This document shows, piece by piece, positions 1-9,086 of a stretch of 64,000 nucleotides of DNA. The stretch comes from Arthrobacter sp. cf158 (lineage in GTDB: Bacteria; Actinomycetota; Actinomycetes; Actinomycetales; Micrococcaceae). The stretch is taken from NCBI RefSeq assembly GCF_900106835.1, contig NZ_FNNR01000004.1, positions 213,043 through 277,042 of the forward strand, in the 5' to 3' direction. The notes beneath the pieces were generated by a model. The model was given only the letters and a program-made list of their open reading frames with translations, searched no databases and was not told the origin of the DNA. Each line of letters begins with the position of its first letter. Positions within the stretch are counted from its first letter, which is position 1. A program made the translations under genes and the position numbers.

Positions 1-61
1 GGGTTTTGGGTGCGGGAGGTGAGAGAGGGTTTGGGTTTTGGGCACGAAAGGTGAGAGAGGG
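1..61. repeat. R1 repeat copies (core GGTGAGAGAGGGT)
   Basis: Two copies of the 13-base core GGTGAGAGAGGGT lie 32 bases apart, each preceded by a GGGTTTTGGG-like stretch. The second copy runs directly into the stop codon of the GH35 gene. The same core recurs in both orientations at 49512-49745. The array may continue to the left of the window. Its position after a gene end suggests a repeat or terminator role, which is inference. Confidence 0.6.
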
Positions 62-1816
62 TTACTTTTCGTCGGGACCCAGGTCAGGCCCGACGGCGAA
101 CGTCACCTCGCGCGTCGCGCTTCCGTGGAGCTCCAGGATGGCGAGCTCGTTGGCGCCCTCCCGGATCAAGGGACCTGGAACGTACAGGGTGCGCTGCGGA
201 CCACGGCTCCAGTAGCGGCCAAGGTTGAAGCCGTTGATGAAGGCATTTCCCTTGGTCCAGCCGTCCAAGCGGAGGAACCGGTCGCCCGGGCCGTCGGCTT
301 CAAAGGTGGCAAAGGAGAGGGAAGGACCGGCCACGCCAGCGTGTGCGGGGTCGCCGTCCGGAAATGGCAGCGCGGCATCATGGAAAGCATCCAGTGACTC
401 CAGGTCAACAGCCCCGATCTCCCAGTCCACTACCTCCACACCATTGAGCAACGCGGGGCCGATCAGCCCTTTCGCCTCGCCGATCCTCTGCCCGTAGTTC
501 ACGCGGCCTTGGTCTTCCAGAAGAACCTGCAGGCGGCCACCACGGGGGATGACTACAGTGCGCTCGCCCGCTTCCCGGCTCAGTACCCCCACAGGCACTC
601 CGTCCACGAAGAACTGTGCCCGGTCCCGGACCTCGGAGAAGGACAAGACCCCGCCGCCCTGCAGCAATACCTCGTAGACGTAGAAGCCCCGGTACTGCCC
701 GGTGATTTCAACAGGCGGAACCGGGCCGGGAACCAGTTGCGTAACAGGCGGGACAGAGAGCAATGGAACGGACCTGGAAACGGCCGCCACGGAAGCCGTC
801 AGCGACGGCCGCGCGGCAGGCACCTCGGCAGGAACCGGGAAGTGTTTGGCAATGACGTCCCGGAAGGCAAAGTACTTGGCCGTGGGCTGTCCGTCTTCGG
901 AGAGGGGCGCGTCGTAGTCGTAGGAGGTGATGGTGGGCTCGTAAATACCCTTGTCGTTGGCTCCGTTGCTGAAGCCGAAGTTGGTGCCACCGTGGAACAT
1001 GTAGATGTTGACTGAAGCCCCGGCGGTCAGCAACACGTCCAGTTCGGCGGCGGAAGCAGCGGCGTCGGTGGTGTGATGGTGGGTGCCCCAGTTGTCGAAC
1101 CAGCCGTTCCAGAATTCGGCGCACATCAGCGGGCCAGTGGGTTGCCGTTCCCGCAGGAAAGCCAGCCGCTCGTCAGCACGCGACCCAAACGTCCCGGTCT
1201 TGTGCAGTTCAGGCAGGGAGCCGTCCTCGATCATGGTCCCGAACGGCTGATCGCAGGTGAACAGTGGAACATCCACCCCCAAGCGCTTGGACAGGTCAAC
1301 CAGATGCTGCAGGTAGGCCTTGTCGCTGCCGTAAGCACCGTATTCGTTCTCTATCTGGAACATGATCACAGGGCCGCCGTGGGAAATCTGGCGCGGAACC
1401 ACCACGTCCAGGACCGATTCCATGTAGGCGGAGACGGCAGCCAGGTACGCCGGTTCGCTGCTGCGCACGCCAACAGTGGGATCGGTGAAGAGCCATGCGG
1501 GCAACCCACCGTTGTCCCATTCGGCGCAAATGTAGGGGCCGGGGCGGACAATCGCGTGCATCCCGGAATCGGCCACCAGATCAAGGAATCGCCCCAGATC
1601 CAGTCCGCCATCGGCAACAAACGAACCGGGAACAGGCGAGTGCTCGTTCCACGGCACGTACGTTTCAATGGTGTTCAAGCCCATGAGCCGTGCTTTGTGG
1701 ATCCGGTCGGCCCACAGGTCCGGGTGCACGCGGAAGTAATGGATGGCCCCGGAGAGGATGCGGAAAGGCCGATCGTTCAGGAGGAAATCCTGATCTCCGA
1801 TTTCGAACGTGTCCAA
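62..1816 (-). CDS. beta-galactosidase, glycoside hydrolase family 35 (intracellular)
   Basis: Predicted 584-residue GH35 enzyme that removes non-reducing terminal beta-galactose. The N-terminal TIM barrel shows the family motifs: GPYICAEWDNGG near residue 93, the NE pair of QIENEYG (E158, expected acid/base) and CAEFWNGWFDNWG (E234, expected nucleophile). There is no signal peptide, so it should act on imported oligosaccharides. No ATG or GTG lies near the conserved N-terminus. The TTG at 1816 is chosen because AGGA sits six bases upstream and the protein then begins at the conserved ETFxI-like region. A longer open frame reaching 2512 only shadows the DUF624 gene. It is the last gene of the minus-strand sugar operon, 17 bases after the DUF624 stop. 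Confidence 0.9.
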   Translation of the reverse strand: MDTFEIGDQDFLLNDRPFRILSGAIHYFRVHPDLWADRIHKARLMGLNTIETYVPWNEHSPVPGSFVADGGLDLGRFLDLVADSGMHAIVRPGPYICAEWDNGGLPAWLFTDPTVGVRSSEPAYLAAVSAYMESVLDVVVPRQISHGGPVIMFQIENEYGAYGSDKAYLQHLVDLSKRLGVDVPLFTCDQPFGTMIEDGSLPELHKTGTFGSRADERLAFLRERQPTGPLMCAEFWNGWFDNWGTHHHTTDAAASAAELDVLLTAGASVNIYMFHGGTNFGFSNGANDKGIYEPTITSYDYDAPLSEDGQPTAKYFAFRDVIAKHFPVPAEVPAARPSLTASVAAVSRSVPLLSVPPVTQLVPGPVPPVEITGQYRGFYVYEVLLQGGGVLSFSEVRDRAQFFVDGVPVGVLSREAGERTVVIPRGGRLQVLLEDQGRVNYGQRIGEAKGLIGPALLNGVEVVDWEIGAVDLESLDAFHDAALPFPDGDPAHAGVAGPSLSFATFEADGPGDRFLRLDGWTKGNAFINGFNLGRYWSRGPQRTLYVPGPLIREGANELAILELHGSATREVTFAVGPDLGPDEK

Positions 1817-1833
1817 GAAAGGTCCTAACAGTT

Positions 1834-2541
1834 TTACGGGGAACGCAGCGCGGCGTGGAAGGCGTACGAGGCATTGCTCCAGATCACGAACAGCAGCGGT
1901 GCCGGCGCCAAGGCAATGCCCAGGACCGGCTGCATCACGGCCGCGGAAACGATGATTCCCAGCAGAACCAGCATGGCCAGGCTGAGGTACCAGCGCTGAA
2001 CGGCAAGGTACAGCGCGGCCTTGAGAATGCTTTTCAGCCTCGCCTCGGGCAGAAGCACGACGCCGGCAATCGCCGTGACGGAAAGGGTCACCGTCACGGC
2101 GGCTGCTACGACAATCAGCGGCACCAGAAGCGCTGCACCCGGAAGGGAGGCGGAGTTGTTTTGGATGACGGCCAGGTCGACGCCGAGGAACATCAGCATG
2201 GCCACGGCGCCTACGCCGAGCAGTGCGGCCTTGGCGAAACTGCGCTTGTATCCCCGAAGGAAGGCCGCAACCGGCTTGACCGCGCCGCCGTCGTCGTTCA
2301 AGGCCTTGAAGGCAGCGAAGATGCCGGCGAGCGACGGCGCAATGGTGACCGAGAGCGCCAGGAAGAACGGCCAGGCGGCAGCGGGGTCGGCCACCAGCGA
2401 AAGGCTGAGGACCAAGGGGGCGTTGGCCGCTGCGAGCAGGACGTTCCCGGCCAGGAAGGTATAAATGAACCCGAAAATGCTCCCGAAGGTCTCGAATCCT
2501 GGCCCGGCCCACCGCCGCGGTTTAGCGCTCACAGAGCTCAT
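1834..2541 (-). CDS. DUF624 (YesL-like) membrane protein
   Basis: 235-residue integral membrane protein with about five hydrophobic segments and the DUF624 layout: an N-terminal FGSIFGFIYTFLAGN helix and WPFFLALSVTIAPS. Genes of this family usually sit beside CUT1 sugar ABC transporters, as here, but their exact role is unknown. The ATG at 2541 overlaps the stop of the upstream permease gene by four bases (ATGA), which argues for translational coupling and fixes the start. Confidence 0.8.
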   Translation of the reverse strand: MSSVSAKPRRWAGPGFETFGSIFGFIYTFLAGNVLLAAANAPLVLSLSLVADPAAAWPFFLALSVTIAPSLAGIFAAFKALNDDGGAVKPVAAFLRGYKRSFAKAALLGVGAVAMLMFLGVDLAVIQNNSASLPGAALLVPLIVVAAAVTVTLSVTAIAGVVLLPEARLKSILKAALYLAVQRWYLSLAMLVLLGIIVSAAVMQPVLGIALAPAPLLFVIWSNASYAFHAALRSP

Positions 2542-3479
2542 CCTTTCATTCCGCTCGTCGCGATGCCCTGGATGAAGTAGCGCTGGCCGATGAGGAAGAT
2601 GATGAGGATGGGGATCACGGAGATCACCGAGCCGGTCATGATCATGGCGTACTCGGCGTCGAACTGGCCCACGAAGGACCGCAGGCCCAGCTGGACAGTC
2701 CAGAGGCGGTTGGACGTGAGGTAGATGAACGGACCCATGTAGTCGTTCCACGTGTTCACGAACGTGAGCAGCGCCAGGCTGGCGAGGGCCGGCTTGGACA
2801 GGGGCAGGATCACGCGGGCCCAGATGCCGTATTCGCTGAGGCCATCAATGCGGGCGGCTTCGCAGAGCTCGTCCGGGATGGTCATGTAGTACTGGCGCAT
2901 CAGGAACACACCAAACGCGCCGAATGCCTGAAGCAGGATCAAAGCGTTGAAGCTGTTGGTCAGGCCAAGGTTCTGCATCATGATGTACTGCGGCACCATG
3001 TAGGCCTGCCAAGGAACGGCGATGGTGCCGATGTAGGCGAGGAACAAGACATCGCGGCCCGGGAAACGGACCTTGGAGAATCCATAGGCAGCCAGCGAGC
3101 CCGTGAGGACCTGCAGGCAGGTAATGATTACAGCAAGGTACAGCGAGTTCTGCAGGTAGCCCATCATGGGAATCCGGGTCCAGATGTCCGTGTAGTTGCT
3201 CCACACAAACTCCTGCGGAATCCACTGGATAGGAACGGTGAGGACCTGGTTGTTCTCCTTCAGCGAGGAAGAGAGCATCCAGATGAACGGCACCATGAGC
3301 GCCACCACCAGGACCACCAGGACGCCGTAGATGATGACGTTCGCGGTCCGCTTTTTCGCCTCGCGTGGGGAGCGCTTGCGGTCAGTACGACGGCGGTCTT
3401 CCGCGCTGCCGGCGCCTGGGGGCAAGGGTGCTGCGTCCCTCAGATGAGTGGCTTTGAGGTCTTCGGCCATGTTGGTCAT
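2538..3479 (-). CDS. carbohydrate ABC transporter permease, MalG type (CUT1)
   Basis: 313 residues with a charged cytoplasmic N-terminus of about 50 residues, then six predicted membrane helices. The EAA loop that docks on the ATPase is visible around residues 206-230 (EAARIDGLSEYGIWARVILP). It pairs with the MalF-type permease immediately upstream; the two genes overlap by one base (TGATG). The operon has no ATPase gene, so a shared MsiK-type ATPase elsewhere is expected, as is common in actinobacteria. Confidence 0.92.
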   Translation of the reverse strand: MTNMAEDLKATHLRDAAPLPPGAGSAEDRRRTDRKRSPREAKKRTANVIIYGVLVVLVVALMVPFIWMLSSSLKENNQVLTVPIQWIPQEFVWSNYTDIWTRIPMMGYLQNSLYLAVIITCLQVLTGSLAAYGFSKVRFPGRDVLFLAYIGTIAVPWQAYMVPQYIMMQNLGLTNSFNALILLQAFGAFGVFLMRQYYMTIPDELCEAARIDGLSEYGIWARVILPLSKPALASLALLTFVNTWNDYMGPFIYLTSNRLWTVQLGLRSFVGQFDAEYAMIMTGSVISVIPILIIFLIGQRYFIQGIATSGMKG

Positions 3480-4405
3480 CAGCGTTCCCTCCGCTGTTGG
3501 ATCTTGAACTGCAGGACGGTGACCGACAGTACGATGATGAACAGGACCAGCGAGATGGCCGAGGAGTAGCCGAACTTACCTTCGCCGATGCCCTCCTGGT
3601 AGATCAGCTGGGACAGCACTGTGGTGGAGCGTCCGGGGCCGCCGTTGGTCATGACCACAATGAGGTCGAACACCTTGAAACTGGAGACCGTCAGCATGAC
3701 CACCACAAAGAACGTGGTGGGACGCAGGGACGGGATGGTGACGTTCCAGAAACGCTGCCAGGCGCTGGCACCGTCCACTTCGGCCGCTTCGTACAGCTCC
3801 GTGGGGATCGCCTGCAGACCGGCCAAGTACAGGACCATGTAGTAGCCCATGTCGCGCCACACACTGGTGATGATCACGGCCGGCATGGCCCAGTCAGAGC
3901 TGGAGGTCCACCCGGGAGGGTTGGCAATGCCGATGGCGCCCAGGAACTGGTTAATGGGGCCACTGTCCGGGCTGAACAACATGTTCCAGACCACTGCCAC
4001 GGCAACCAAAGAGGTGATGTAAGGGAAGAAGATGGCTACGCGGAAGAAGCCAATTCCCTTGAGCTTGCGGTTGAGGAGCATCGCAAGGATGAGGGCCAGG
4101 GCCATGGTGAGCGGGACATGGCCCAAGGCGTAAACAACAGTGTTCCGCAGCGCGATCCAGAAGGAGTCGGACGCGAACATGCGCTCAAAGTTGGCCAGGC
4201 CAACCCACTTGGGAGCACTGAACGAGGTCCATTCCATGAAGGAGAGCGCGAAAGCGGCCACGACTGGAATGAGGGTGAAGGCCAGGAAGCCAAGGAAGTT
4301 CGGAAGGATGAACGTCCAGCCGATCAGCGTGTTACGCCTGGCTTGCTTCCTGTTGCCGCGGCTCTGCACGGGGGCAGGCGCCTGGGTGATTGTTTCTGTA
4401 GTCAT
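3479..4405 (-). CDS. carbohydrate ABC transporter permease, MalF type (CUT1)
   Basis: 308-residue inner-membrane subunit of the sugar importer. It has six predicted helices and an EAA motif near residues 201-225 (EAAEVDGASAWQRFWNVTIP). It lies between the solute-binding lipoprotein gene, from which a 118-base gap with a strong hairpin separates it, and the MalG-type subunit. The hairpin suggests that the binding protein is made in excess over the permeases. Confidence 0.92.
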   Translation of the reverse strand: MTTETITQAPAPVQSRGNRKQARRNTLIGWTFILPNFLGFLAFTLIPVVAAFALSFMEWTSFSAPKWVGLANFERMFASDSFWIALRNTVVYALGHVPLTMALALILAMLLNRKLKGIGFFRVAIFFPYITSLVAVAVVWNMLFSPDSGPINQFLGAIGIANPPGWTSSSDWAMPAVIITSVWRDMGYYMVLYLAGLQAIPTELYEAAEVDGASAWQRFWNVTIPSLRPTTFFVVVMLTVSSFKVFDLIVVMTNGGPGRSTTVLSQLIYQEGIGEGKFGYSSAISLVLFIIVLSVTVLQFKIQQRRER

Positions 4406-4462
4406 GATGACCGCTCCCGGGGCGGGGGCGTTCCTCCATTTCAGGATCCGGAGAGTTCAGGT

Positions 4463-4506
4463 CCGGTTCCGGTACCGCGCCTCGGGGAGGCTGGTACCGG
4501 AACCGG
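4463..4506. terminator. intra-operon stem-loop between binding-protein and permease genes
   Basis: A perfect 14-bp inverted repeat (CCGGTTCCGGTACC at 4463-4476 and its complement at 4493-4506) closes a 16-base loop. It lies downstream of the binding-protein stop and upstream of the permease start on the minus strand. There is no T-run. Such hairpins commonly stabilise the upstream mRNA or attenuate read-through; that role is inferred. Confidence 0.7.
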
Positions 4507-4523
4507 GGGAGTGGTACTGGGAG

Positions 4524-5804
4524 CTACTTTCCGAGAACTTCGCTCTTGACGCGCTTGCCCATCTCGGCGATGCCATCGCTGACGGAGCGCTCGCCCACCA
4601 TAATGAGGTCGTGCTCCTGGTTAAGGATCTTGTCCGTGGCAGCAGACTTGTCGCTGACAGGCATTTCCAGCTCGGTGGTGTCCGGCGTGAAGGCCTTCTT
4701 GGACAGCTCGTCCGTGGGCAGGCCGTCCAGCTTGAAGTACTCAGCCGTGACGGACTCGTTCTGCAGTGCGGGAACAACACCGATCTTGGAAATCGCCTTG
4801 GCGCCTTCTTCACCGGCAGCCCACTCGATGAACTTCTTGGCCTCGTCGGAGTGTGTTGCGTTCTTGTTCACGGCGAAGGCCGTGGGCGAACCGAACGTGG
4901 TGACCTTGCCGTCGTCGTTCTTCTGCGGCATGGGAGCCAAGCCCCAGTTGACGTTGGTCTTGCCGTCCTTCTTGGCCTGCAGCAGGCCGGCGATGTACCA
5001 GGTGCCCATGGGCATCATGGCTGCCTGGCCGGACTCGAACATGGTGCGGTAGCTGGTTTTCTGGCTCTTGGCCGTGCCGAAGTCCAAGGTGGCGCCGGAC
5101 TTCTGCAGGTCCAGGGCGGTGTTGTACTGGTCCTCCATGAAGCCGTAATCGCCGCTGTTCTGGTCAGCGCCGTTCTGCGCTGCTGCGATGGCCTGGACTG
5201 TTGAACGCCAGATGTGGTGATAGGTGCCGTAGACCTTCTTGCCATCCGCTTCGGAGGACAGCTTCTTGGCAATGGCGCTGTACTCGTCCCAGGTCAGGTT
5301 CTGCGGATCCTCGATGCCGGCAGCCTTGAACAGGTCCTTGTTGTAATACAGGAGCCAGAAGTCCTGGCGGTACGGGGCTGCGAAGTACTTGCCGTCCATG
5401 TCGAAGGCGTCAATGCCGGCCAGGTTGTCCTTGCCCACCTTGTCCACCACGCTGTTGATCTCCTGCAGTTGGCCGTTGTTGGCGTAGCGGGAGTAGTCGA
5501 TCACGTTCTTCATGGTGAGAACATCCGTGGTGTCGCCGCCGGCCAGCATGGTGGTGACCTTCTGCGGGTAGTCATCAGCCAGGATGTCCACGGGTTCAAT
5601 GTCCACAGTGGGGTTGGCGGCCTCGTAGCCGTCAAAGAGGGCCTTGAACTCCGGGGTGCCCTCGTAATTCCACACCGAGACGGTCAGCTTGGTTTTGCCG
5701 TTGGCTGCCGGTTGCTCGGCCGGGCCGGCTGCGCCTGCACAGCCGGTGAGTCCAAGCCCTGCAGTCACCGCAAGGGCGATTGCGGCGAGGGTTGTGCGCT
5801 TCAT
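4524..5804 (-). CDS. sugar ABC transporter solute-binding lipoprotein
   Basis: 426 residues, extracellular solute-binding protein family 1 (MalE-like). The signal peptide ends in a lipobox, LTGC at residues 19-22, so C22 should be lipidated and anchored outside the membrane. TVSVWNYEGTPEFKALFDGYEAAN opens the mature domain as in CUT1 binding proteins. AAGGAG lies just upstream of the ATG at 5804. It is the first of the three transporter genes. The ligand cannot be read from sequence; neighbouring enzymes point to galactose-containing oligosaccharides. Confidence 0.92.
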   Translation of the reverse strand: MKRTTLAAIALAVTAGLGLTGCAGAAGPAEQPAANGKTKLTVSVWNYEGTPEFKALFDGYEAANPTVDIEPVDILADDYPQKVTTMLAGGDTTDVLTMKNVIDYSRYANNGQLQEINSVVDKVGKDNLAGIDAFDMDGKYFAAPYRQDFWLLYYNKDLFKAAGIEDPQNLTWDEYSAIAKKLSSEADGKKVYGTYHHIWRSTVQAIAAAQNGADQNSGDYGFMEDQYNTALDLQKSGATLDFGTAKSQKTSYRTMFESGQAAMMPMGTWYIAGLLQAKKDGKTNVNWGLAPMPQKNDDGKVTTFGSPTAFAVNKNATHSDEAKKFIEWAAGEEGAKAISKIGVVPALQNESVTAEYFKLDGLPTDELSKKAFTPDTTELEMPVSDKSAATDKILNQEHDLIMVGERSVSDGIAEMGKRVKSEVLGK

Positions 5805-5866
5805 TGCGTTCTCCTTAGTGGGGTTTATTAAGTCTGCCGCGGCTGCGGCTGTGGGTTTGACGGGGT

Positions 5867-6880
5867 CTAGGCGCTGAGGCCAAGGTCTGCGTGCACTACT
5901 TGGGCCAGGAGGTCCTTGCCGGCGAGATATCTTTCAAGGTCATCCAGCGCGGCATCGGACATCCGACGGGTTTCGGTCCCGAGTGAACCAGCGATATGCG
6001 GTGTGAGGATCACGTTGGGGAGGCTGTACAGGGTGGATTCCGCGGGCAGCGGTTCGGGCTCCGTGACGTCCAGCAGTGCTGTGATTCGTCCGGTGGCGCA
6101 CTCTTTCTCCAGGGCGGCAGTGTCCACCAGGGAGCCACGCGCCGTGTTGATGAGCGTGGCGTGGTCTTTCATGGACTGCAGCTCGGCGGTGCTGATCATA
6201 TTGCGGGTTGAGGGCAGGGCGGGTGCATGAATGGTGACGACGTCGGACACTGGCAGGAGCTCCTGCAGCGTGACCAACGTGCCGCCGGCAGCCGCCACTT
6301 CCAAGGGATCGGCGTGCGGGTCACTGACCAGGCACGTAACGTCCTGGAGCTGCTGGACCAACTGGACCACCCGGCGCCCGATCCGGGAGAAGCCGATGAC
6401 ACCCACCACGCGGCCAATGTTGCCCAACTCGCCGCGATCGCCGATGTAGCTCCAGTCTGCGCGGAAGATTCGGGCGTCGTTGGCCAGGACGTGGGCCTTC
6501 TTACCTGCCAGGACGATCGACGCGAACGTGAACTCTGCTACTGGGATGGCGTTGGCGTCGGCGCCGTTGGTGACGGTGATGCCGCGATCCCAGAGTTCTT
6601 CGCTGACGAAGCTTCGGACTGTTCCTGCACAGTGGAAAACAGCCCGAAGTTTGGGCATGCGTTCCAGACGCTCAGCGTTGAGCTGCGGAACTCCCCAGCT
6701 GGTGAGGAGGATTTCCACCTCTTCCAGGCGCTCCGCGAGTTCCGGTACGTCCAGGGAATCCGTCCAAGGCTCATCGCCGAGATCGACCATTCCAGCCAGC
6801 CGCTCCAGTCGCGTGGAATCGAACTGGTCAGCAAAGGTTCCGCTATTCATGACCAGCAGTGCCTGGGGCTTGAGCGACAT
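5867..6880 (-). CDS. D-isomer-specific 2-hydroxyacid dehydrogenase family protein
   Basis: 337-residue NAD(P)-dependent oxidoreductase. The Rossmann fingerprint is GVIGFSRIG (160-168). The expected catalytic residues are R248 (NTARGS), E276 (EPEPLP) and H295 (TPHIAGS). Some family members have moved from 2-hydroxyacids to other sugar-derived substrates, so the true substrate is open. The start at 6880 is chosen because a GGGAGG site precedes it; an upstream in-frame ATG at 6943 has no such site. It is the promoter-proximal gene of the minus-strand sugar operon. Confidence 0.85.
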   Translation of the reverse strand: MSLKPQALLVMNSGTFADQFDSTRLERLAGMVDLGDEPWTDSLDVPELAERLEEVEILLTSWGVPQLNAERLERMPKLRAVFHCAGTVRSFVSEELWDRGITVTNGADANAIPVAEFTFASIVLAGKKAHVLANDARIFRADWSYIGDRGELGNIGRVVGVIGFSRIGRRVVQLVQQLQDVTCLVSDPHADPLEVAAAGGTLVTLQELLPVSDVVTIHAPALPSTRNMISTAELQSMKDHATLINTARGSLVDTAALEKECATGRITALLDVTEPEPLPAESTLYSLPNVILTPHIAGSLGTETRRMSDAALDDLERYLAGKDLLAQVVHADLGLSA

Positions 6881-7043
6881 TGAGGGGATCCTCCCTTCGG
6901 ATTTTCGTTGGCCTGTTCGACCGTGATTTATGTGTTGCATCACATCTAATAATCAGTACATACTCATAAACAAGACAGTTCATTCAACTCAATCGTGCTT
7001 GATCTGAAACGTTCAAACTCGAACAAACGAGAGAAGAATTCCT
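6881..7043. promoter_or_regulatory. divergent control region of the two sugar operons
   Basis: This 163-base AT-rich gap separates the dehydrogenase start from the heparinase-like start and must hold both promoters. It contains dyads that could be operators: TGTG-N6-CACA near 6930-6945, and TGTTCGA near 6914 mirrored by TCGAACA near 7016. The DeoR/LacI-type regulator encoded at 9079 is the obvious candidate to bind here. No site is proven. Confidence 0.5.
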
Positions 7044-9086
7044 ATGGCAACCGGCACCGCCGCCGTTGAAGCGCCACCCCTCGTCAGCGCTTGGGGGCCG
7101 CAGTCCAACCCCTCCTCCTTGGTGGATTCGCTCCGCGGCGCCCGCGATCGCCTCGCCGTCCGCCCAGCGTCCGACGCCGGATGGCGGCTCGCTGCTGCCC
7201 GCCCCCTTTCAGAACTACGCGCCCAAGCCGGGACGGAGAAGGGAACCCCGTGGCCCCAACCCTTGGTATCCCACTACGCGCGCTACTTTCGCGACGGAAA
7301 CCGCACGGCCTATGAGGGACTCGTGGCGAGCCGGCAGCAGCGGCTGACGCGCGCCGTCGTGATGGCCGCCGTTACTGGACCTGGCCCGGACAAGTCGTGG
7401 CTGGATGAGGTGATCGACGGCGCCTACCTCCTGTGCGAGCAGAGCTCGTGGAGTTGGGCCGCGCATGACGATGTGTTCACCCGCAACGGCGAAGTGGTCC
7501 CGGACCGTGCCCGCCCTTACCTGGACCTGGGAGCCGGGGAGGTTGTGGCGCAGCTCGCGTGGCTGGACCTGGTGCTGGGAGACGCGCTGGATGAGCGGGC
7601 TCCCGGCCTGCGGAAACGACTCCGCGCGGAAGCCAACGAACGGGTGATCCGGCCATTCCTGGACCGGCTCGACTGGCACTGGCTGGGCCTCAACGGGGAT
7701 GTTCACAACTGGAATCCGTGGATCCATTCGAACATCATCGTGGCCGCATTGTTGCTGGTGGAGGATGCCGGGCTGCAGGCCCAGACCATTGCCCGCTGCA
7801 TTGAGGGGTTGGACCGTTTCCTGGCCTCCATCCCGGCCGACGGTGCCATCGACGAAGGCTTCGCCTATTGGTGGAATGGGGCTGGCCGCGCGCTGGAAGG
7901 CCTGGCCGTGTTGGAGCAAGCCAGCGGCGGGGTTCTTAACCCGGACTTGCCAGTGATCCGTGCGCTGGTGGCCTTTCCGCATCGCATGCACTTGGGTGAC
8001 CGTTGGTTCCTCAACGTTGCTGATGGACCGGCACGTGCGCACCAGGGACTCCCGTGGAACATGCTGCACCGCTGGGCGGTCCGGCTGGGTGATCACGCTG
8101 CCGCGGACCATGCCGCCGTGTTCATGGACGCCGAGCCGGACCCCGATCCCCGCTCCGGGCTTGGCCGCGTTCTCACCCAACTCAGCGCCGGCATGCAACC
8201 CACCTCCCGGGCCCAGCCGAGTAGCGGATCAGGCCGTTCTGAGCCCTCAAAGCGGCCTGATCTGCCACCCAGTTGGGGGACGTACCTGCCATCAGTGCAG
8301 ATCATGGTGGCTCGCCAGAACCCGGGTTCGTCGGACGGACTCACGCTCGCGGCCAAGGGCGGGCACAACGCTGAGCACCACAACCACCGTGACGTCGGCT
8401 CCGTGGTGGTTGCTGTGGATGGAGTGCCGCTGCTGGTTGATGCCGGCCAGCCCACGTACACCGCTCAAACGTTCGGCCCTGATCGTTACCTGATCCGAGC
8501 CATGCAGAGTGCATGGCACAGCGTCCCCGCCCCCTTCGGGCTGGAGCAAGGAACCGGTGCGGAATATGCGGCGACTGTTCTGCAGGAACCCACCCCGGAG
8601 GAGCCCACCCTGGCGTTGGGTCTCGGGGCGGCCTACGGTCTGGACCACCCTGAGCAATGGATCCGAACCTCCTTGCTGAACCGGGAGCCCGGATCCGTGG
8701 TGATAGACGATCGCTGGAACCTGCCGGCACACCCAACGGACGGAACGCCCTCGCCGGATGGGACGCCCTCGCCGGACGGGACGCCGCCATCTGACGGAAC
8801 GCACGACGTCGACATCACCTACCTGGTTGCCGGCACCGTCCGCGTCGGTACAGACGCGACGGCCACCATCACCTCTGTCGGAATTCCGACAGTCAACAGC
8901 CCAGTGGGGCTGCACCTGCGCTGGAAGCCGGCCACCGCCGTCGTACTTGTTGACGAATGGCACCTCGACGATCCGCTCCTCAGCGATATCTGGGGCGAAA
9001 AGCTCACCAGGCTCCGTTTCCGAATGCCCGCAGACACCCGCGCTTCCGGCGCGTTCACCCTCACAGTGGAGGCAACCCATGACTAA
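7044..9086 (+). CDS. heparinase II/III family protein (candidate polysaccharide lyase)
   Basis: 680 residues. The N-terminal ~380 residues resemble the alpha/alpha toroid of heparinase II/III lyases (WNPWIHSN near residue 225). The C-terminal half carries the heparinase II/III beta-sandwich signature GGHNAEHHNHRDVGS near residues 439-453. No signal peptide is present, so a cytoplasmic role on imported uronate-capped oligosaccharides is likely. A low-complexity linker (PSPDGTPSPDGTPPSDGT) near residue 570 comes from a 15-base tandem repeat. GAGAGAAG precedes the ATG. The stop overlaps the next gene by eight bases. Confidence 0.85.
   Translation: MATGTAAVEAPPLVSAWGPQSNPSSLVDSLRGARDRLAVRPASDAGWRLAAARPLSELRAQAGTEKGTPWPQPLVSHYARYFRDGNRTAYEGLVASRQQRLTRAVVMAAVTGPGPDKSWLDEVIDGAYLLCEQSSWSWAAHDDVFTRNGEVVPDRARPYLDLGAGEVVAQLAWLDLVLGDALDERAPGLRKRLRAEANERVIRPFLDRLDWHWLGLNGDVHNWNPWIHSNIIVAALLLVEDAGLQAQTIARCIEGLDRFLASIPADGAIDEGFAYWWNGAGRALEGLAVLEQASGGVLNPDLPVIRALVAFPHRMHLGDRWFLNVADGPARAHQGLPWNMLHRWAVRLGDHAAADHAAVFMDAEPDPDPRSGLGRVLTQLSAGMQPTSRAQPSSGSGRSEPSKRPDLPPSWGTYLPSVQIMVARQNPGSSDGLTLAAKGGHNAEHHNHRDVGSVVVAVDGVPLLVDAGQPTYTAQTFGPDRYLIRAMQSAWHSVPAPFGLEQGTGAEYAATVLQEPTPEEPTLALGLGAAYGLDHPEQWIRTSLLNREPGSVVIDDRWNLPAHPTDGTPSPDGTPSPDGTPPSDGTHDVDITYLVAGTVRVGTDATATITSVGIPTVNSPVGLHLRWKPATAVVLVDEWHLDDPLLSDIWGEKLTRLRFRMPADTRASGAFTLTVEATHD

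Noticed and set aside
1817..2512. N-terminal extension of the GH35 frame up to 2512
   Set aside because: It overlaps the well-supported DUF624 gene in another frame and lacks any domain; the TTG at 1816 has a ribosome site.
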